Shown here in pieces: positions 59,321 to 64,000 of a stretch of 64,000 nt of DNA; the first letter of the stretch is position 1; every line of letters starts with the position of its first letter. Origin of the DNA: Emmonsiellopsis sp. PD_33 (lineage: Eukaryota; Ascomycota; Eurotiomycetes; Onygenales; Ajellomycetaceae); the NCBI GenBank assembly GCA_032988165.1, contig JANTQF010000154.1, forward strand, positions 1 to 64,000. The letters are read 5' to 3'. The translations under genes and the position numbers were made by a program. A model generated the notes under the pieces. That model saw only the letters and a list, made by a program, of their open reading frames with translations, was not told where the DNA came from and made no database searches.

Positions 59321-59700
59321 TCAATCAACAGCTAAATTTGCAACTGCAAACATTAGACCATTAAATTTGCAAGTCATATGGTGCCAATCAACCACCAAAT
59401 TTACAACAGTAAATATTAGACAGCTAAATTTGCAAGTCATGTGGTGCCAATCAACTACCAAATTTGCAACCATAAACATTGGACTACTAAATTTGTGAGT
59501 CATATAGTGCCAACCAACCACCAAATTTGCAACTGCAAATGTTAGACAGTTAAATTTATAAGTCACATAGTACCAATCAACCACTAAATTTGCAACCATG
59601 AATGTTAGACCACTAAATTTATGAGTCACATAATGTCAACCAACTATCAAATTTACAACCACAAATGTTGAACCACCAAATTTGTAAGTTACCAATCAAC
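59321..59700 (-). repeat. 63-bp tandem repeat, about 6 copies
   Basis: On the minus strand five full units are open and in frame, 21 aa each: MTHKFSGLTFMVANLVVDWYY-type (59629-59321), with a further diverged copy to about 59700. Period is a multiple of three and the frame is open for 102 codons, unusual in this stop-filled block. Lies between the SNF2 and Plavaka relics. Confidence 0.8.
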
Positions 59701-60825
59701 TGTGAAGGTTCTTAGACTGCCAACATTGCAAATCACATTGGGCTGTGAATATTGGCCAGGGTAGAGTGCTACAGAAGCATATAACTTAGGGTGGAGTATT
59801 CAAAGGATAATTCTAATAAATGAAAAGATAAGATGACTGTTGTTATTACTTCACAGCTACTAAATACAAAATCTAACTCTAACTGGTTTTCAACCCTGTC
59901 TACCTTGCAGTTACAGTAGATACTTTAACATTGTATATTATTCTTTTGATATTAGATATCATGCTAGACTCATCACATCCTCCCTCTACTACTTCCTCTG
60001 TGCCAATCAATCAAGCAACTCATCTGATGCTTGCATAGCTATATTATTAAACTCCTACTGCAAGTTCTGACAGTTAATAATTCCCTCTTCAAGCTTCAGG
60101 TCTCCACAGATTAACTGGTAGCAGTAGGTATAATCATTTTTCTGGCCTATTTAAGTAATCTAGCCTATAGCCTGTTATTCATTGGTCTGCAGCCATTCAG
60201 GGGCCATCAGAATCAGATTGCAGGCTCTGATAAGTGTGAATCCTTAGGTAAGAATTATTAGAGTGGTGATGATAATAAATGGAGTTTTCCCATCACTGTA
60301 ATTTAATGATACCTTATTGAAGTTAAATGCATTAATTAGATCTTATCTGTCTGTGAGCTTTACAGACCTATATAGCACTGCAATAGGATAATCTAGTTTC
60401 TTGAGGTACTAGAATCCAGTTAGCTTGCACTGTTGTACCATGTAAATTCAAGAGGGGTAAGTAAATATACCTCTTCCAAAATAGTAATAATGACAGGGCC
60501 AGAAACAATTATCACCAATTTCTCTGCACAGTTATTATAGTCTTCAGATATTGACAGTTCAGCCAGCTTCTTTTCAATATACTGCACCTTTTCACCCTTG
60601 ACCAGCTGAGTAAGAAAGGGGGTGTAGGGTATAAGAAATAATCAAGGTTTCTTTTTTGATTGAGGAGTCTATTTACTCTTCTTGAGTTCCTTCTTAGTGA
60701 AATAAAACCCCTTAATAACCCTATCTTCAAAGTACTCTGAGTCTGAGTTCTCAGAGTTCTCATCCTCATTCCTATATTCTAACTCATTCTCACTGGAATT
60801 CTTATCCTCCACATCCTTATGATCA

Positions 60826-60916
60826 TTGTTGTTTTGGGATTTGATATTGTTTTGGGATTTAACATTGTTTTGAGATTTAACATTATTTTGAGATTTAATG
60901 TTATTTTGGGATTAAA
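60826..60916. repeat. 21-bp repeat array 1 (SNF2 relic)
   Basis: About 4 units of TTGTTTTGGGATTTGATA type. Shares the core TTTTGGGATT with arrays at 62640 and 63440. Confidence 0.8.
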
Positions 60917-62639
60917 TGATGTTCAGAGCTCCAGGGAAAATCACTAGCATACAAGAACAGTGAGACTTTTCAAAAAAGTCCATTATCCACAGGGTTGATT
61001 CTTCCTCCTTTGAACCTCCTCACAACCACACATTGTAGACATTCACATAGGCTGCCCTGGTAGCCATAATGGCTGCATCCTCTATTTGCTGTAGAGTGTC
61101 TTTTTGAGCATTAGTTAGGTAAAGAATGACATCCTTATCTGTGTGTGGGGGGAGGTTGATAATCTTCTTCTTAAATCATTCATACTTGAAGTCTTGCTGG
61201 ATTATAATACATTGAAGAATCTTCTCAAATGGAATGATCAATTTCTTCAGCCAGGCCCTAGGTGCCCCTGTGAAACCCTTTTTCATGCAGTTGTTCAGTG
61301 CTGCAGTGGTGTCCTGGCTGAGCTTTTTAAACTCCTCCTGACAGGCATGATGCAGTATGTCTAAATTCTTCTAATAATCATCCTTCAGAATGTTCATTTA
61401 ATCATGTATGTCTCCAGAGCCTTTCTCAAAGGGGGTTCCACTTATTAATCAGATATTGAGGTGAGATTACTGATCACCCTCCTTCTTTATCCCATTGTGA
61501 TTCAAGCCCAGTATAGAATGAAACCAATAGATATTAGCACTGTCCTATCCCTTCTCCAGATGACATTCATCACAGATCAGTAGGTCTTAGCTTCATAGAT
61601 GTCACAATTTTACTAACCAACCATACATACAGTTCATCATCAGTGGTGAGGTCAGGACAATACAATTATTAGACACTCATTAATTCAAGTTGATGTCTGA
61701 AAGTAGATACACCTTGGCACTTGGACCACATTTATGGATCCTCTTTTCCATAGCAATCTTGGAAGCTATAGGGGGCTGCATGAATAATTGCAATGGCAAC
61801 TCAGAATCAACAACCTTGATGAACTTATCAACCCATATAGATAGGAGGGATGATAGGACTACAATAAGAGACATCTCTAGATTGATTTTAAACACTACCT
61901 TCAGTGCTCTCAATTTAATATCTAGCTCTTTATGTACAGCACAGACACACCTAAAGAGTTATTGAGATTATATTAGATACAGAGCAGCAGTATCTACATC
62001 TCATGGATGGTGTTCATGAGCAGTATCAGAATTGAGTTCCTAGGAGTAACAAACTGATCTATAATTTAATGCCACCAAGGATCTAAGAATAATATAAGTG
62101 AGGAGCTCAGTAGTCTTCCCTACCCCCATCTTGTCATCTAAAATCCCCCCCCTTGCAGGCCTTTTGTCATTCATTAGCATCCAGAAGGTGGCAAATAGCT
62201 GATACATGAAGCTAACTCTCTTCATATATAGTATGTTGATTCTAGGTGCAGGAGATTTGTAGTTAATATCATTATCCTCAAACATGAAGAAGTATGCAAA
62301 CATTCTCTCTATATATTTATTAAGTTAGTGGTATCCTTCTGTGTCTACTACTTGGGACATTAGACCCACTTCATTAAGATTAGTGAAATCATCTTGATAA
62401 TCAGCCTCAACATTGATTTCTGACTGGCCATCAGAATCAAAGACCTCAATAGGCTCTTAAGTAATACTTTTTGATGTTAGACTGTCTTCTGTACTACTAG
62501 CTGGATTAACAGGAGATAGAGATACCTCAGAAGATGACTTGACCAGCAGACTGAGCATTGAAGGGTCTATCACCATTTGATCCTTTTCTGCACTATTAGT
62601 AGTATCAGCAGGGGATGCAGACACCTTGGGAGATGACTC

Positions 62640-62766
62640 AACCAGTAGATTGTCTTTTGGGATTGAATCATCTTTTAGGATTGGATCATCTTTTGGGATT
62701 GAATTGTCTTTTGGGATTAAATTGTCTTTTAGAATTGCATCATCTTTTGGGATTAGACTGTCTATG
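62640..62766. repeat. 21-bp repeat array 2 (SNF2 relic)
   Basis: About 6 units of ATCTTTTGGGATTGAATC type; minus strand reads the heptad (D/N)-(D/S)-x-I-P-K-D. Confidence 0.85.
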
Positions 62767-63439
62767 TCAGCATTGAATGGTATAGTAGGAACAGTATTAT
62801 ATCTTGGGGCTTCAGTGTTGCCATCATTATCATTAAAGCCAGCTGGATATTTGCACTTATTGGATTTCTCCTGAATCTTGAACTGAACTGCCTACTGCTG
62901 TAATAATATATCCAGTTTGGCTGCTCTATTTGTAAAGAAGGCTGCCTTACATTGGGTGATTCATGAGGTTATTTAATCAATTCTGATGCTAACTAACCAT
63001 TCTAGATAGTATGAATCTATAAGGAAGACCCACTAGGCCTCTAAGTTAAAATGGATGATACTATTACTCTTCAGCTCTTCCAGTCAGTCACTATGATCCT
63101 CCTTTGTAAGATAGTTGACTGGGTTTAGTCCCCCAGCTGCATGAGATGCTAGATCTACTAGTATGCATACAATGAGCTGATCATCTTCATCCACCAGAGA
63201 GTTAATAGTGTGGAACTTCACATGTTGGACCCAGTTATCAAGTATGTTTAGCATTGATTTGACAGCTCTGAAATCTGAAGCATAAGTGAAGGGTAGCAAA
63301 GACTTATAGTTACTACCACAGCTGGCCATTATCATTGATCTCTCTGATTAATATGCTAATGAGGTTTGTCATATCAGTGATGAGAGCTTTTGATACTCAA
63401 GACTGAGCTCTTTAGGTTTAACTGACAGATAGATTGGCA

Positions 63440-63530
63440 TGGATGTTTTGGGATTAGACAGTATTTTAAGATTGGACAGTGTTTTGGGATTGAATGCTAT
63501 TTTAGAATTAAATGCTATTTTAGAATTAGA
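63440..63530. repeat. 21-bp repeat array 3 (SNF2 relic)
   Basis: About 4 units of TGTTTTGGGATTGAATGC type near the 5' end of the SNF2 relic; minus strand can read NPKTLSN-like heptads. Confidence 0.8.
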
Positions 63531-64000
63531 TGGTTACTAGTTTCTACTGTATTTCCAAGTTATTATATAGACTTGTTTACTGAAGAGGTTAATAATGATA
63601 ATCTAGTAACTATCTATAATACATCTATCATTATTGAGGGGTTCCTCTACTCATCTGACAGGAATATCCATTACATTTAATAGGCCTTGGCTGATACATT
63701 CATTAATAGTATAGATTCTGAATTGCCTTCTATGGCCAGTGTCCTGCTTGACCATATAGTAGTTAGAGGGTACTGTAAGTCATTAATTGAATTTAGTTTT
63801 GAGCTGATTCAGATCCCATACTGCACAGCTCATAACTTCACTGATTACTTCATCAGATAGAGTAATCATGATGGCCTAGGTGTAAATATTAGAATAAAAA
63901 TATTATAAATAGAGGATGCAGTATGACTTACTAGCTGATTTGGAGCTTCTTCATTAAAGTTAACTCTAAAGTTAGCAGGGTGGTGATAAGAAGTTGGCAA

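Larger units (their letters stand above)
59970..63869 (-). pseudogene. SNF2-type helicase/ATPase relic
   Basis: Large decayed gene starting near 63869 (MITLSDEVISEVMSCAVWDLNQL). The N-terminal region has LIVCILVDLASHAAGGLNPVNYLTKEDHSD, then low-complexity 21-bp repeat arrays. Motor motifs in order: LMNDKRPARGGILDDKMGVGKTTELLTYIIL (about 62180-62070; DExGxGKT, Walker A, motif I), DECH at 61571-61560 (motif II, followed by YWFHSILGLNHNGI), and after an acidic/basic middle the helicase C part KLVIIVSGPVIITILEEVY (about 60530-60450) and a decayed motif VI region (SDSDGP*MAADQ* ... YRLDYLNRPEK, about 60200-60120). This is the order of SNF2/Rad5-like ATPases. Some exons are separated by frame changes (introns or decay). 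Probably a repeat-borne gene. Confidence 0.7.
30849..64000. other. CpG-free AT-rich block of decayed transposons
   Basis: On line-by-line reading I find no CG dinucleotide from 30849 to the window end, against frequent CG to the left. TpG, CpA and TpA are abundant, and every coding relic contains TAG, TAA and TGA stops where CAG/CAA/CGA or TGG would fit. This matches repeat-induced point mutation, or methylcytosine loss, acting on a transposon-filled AT-rich isochore as in several ascomycetes. A machine count is needed for exact numbers. Confidence 0.85.

Noticed and set aside
62626..62874. 82-codon plus-strand frame with SFGIESSFRI repeats
   Set aside because: Shadow of the 21-bp repeat array whose sense strand is minus in the SNF2 relic.
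1..64000. CRISPR arrays, tRNA or rRNA genes, telomeric TTAGGG runs
   Set aside because: None recognised; tandem repeats here have no spacer structure, and no tRNA T-loop with matching arms was seen, although a dedicated scan could find a missed tRNA.

Overview
The window comes from a filamentous ascomycete, most likely a Eurotiomycete and quite possibly Onygenales. This follows from short 50-90 bp introns with GTRNGT donors, CTRAC branch sites and CAG/TAG ends, and from the fungal gene families present. It has two unlike halves: a mosaic of ordinary genes (1 to about 30.85 kb), and an AT-rich block (about 30.85-64 kb) in which I could find no CpG dinucleotide and in which every coding relic is broken by stop codons. 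That is the footprint expected of repeat-induced point mutation or cytosine-deamination decay of transposons. The species assignment is inference.

Gene-rich half, in order: a DHHC palmitoyltransferase (pfa4-like, minus, running off the left edge) divergent from a MutL-family mismatch-repair gene (MLH2-like, 3 exons); a small SET/post-SET protein; a small secreted protein (minus); a COG0523 (CobW-type) GTPase metallochaperone; an unknown two-exon gene with a single early stop (minus); a 14-TM MFS transporter (5 exons) convergent with a Zn2Cys6 regulator (2 exons, minus); a METTL21/EFM-type protein methyltransferase; ornithine decarboxylase with a very long leader; an unknown charged fungal protein; a kappa-class GST/HCCA-isomerase-like protein (5 exons, minus); and a fungal STAND/NLR-like NACHT NTPase (2 exons) that ends about 300 bp before the AT-rich block starts.

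AT-rich half: the best-defined object is a complete 10,967-bp hAT element at 32512-43478, with 8-bp terminal inverted repeats (TAGTGTTG...CAACACTA), a perfect 8-bp target-site duplication (GACTCATT), CAGGTTT-type subterminal repeats and a decayed BED-finger/hAT transposase. It is far larger than usual and carries extra genes: two tandemly duplicated minus-strand genes and one large plus-strand gene of unknown function. It sits inside an older minus-strand gene whose reading frame becomes continuous again if the element and one duplication copy are removed. Introns of the element's genes share a palindrome around TTGAACTTAAGTTCAA, which looks like a hairpin-bearing, introner-like feature.

To the right lie a Plavaka-type transposase relic (plus), a zone of minisatellites (73, 23, about 41, 94 and 185 bp periods) with a possible solo LTR, a second Plavaka-type relic (minus), a 63-bp satellite, and a large SNF2-type helicase relic (minus) with three arrays of a 21-bp repeat. 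Exon coordinates in the gene-rich half were fixed by reading splice sites and checking phase. Limits in the AT-rich half are approximate except for the hAT termini.
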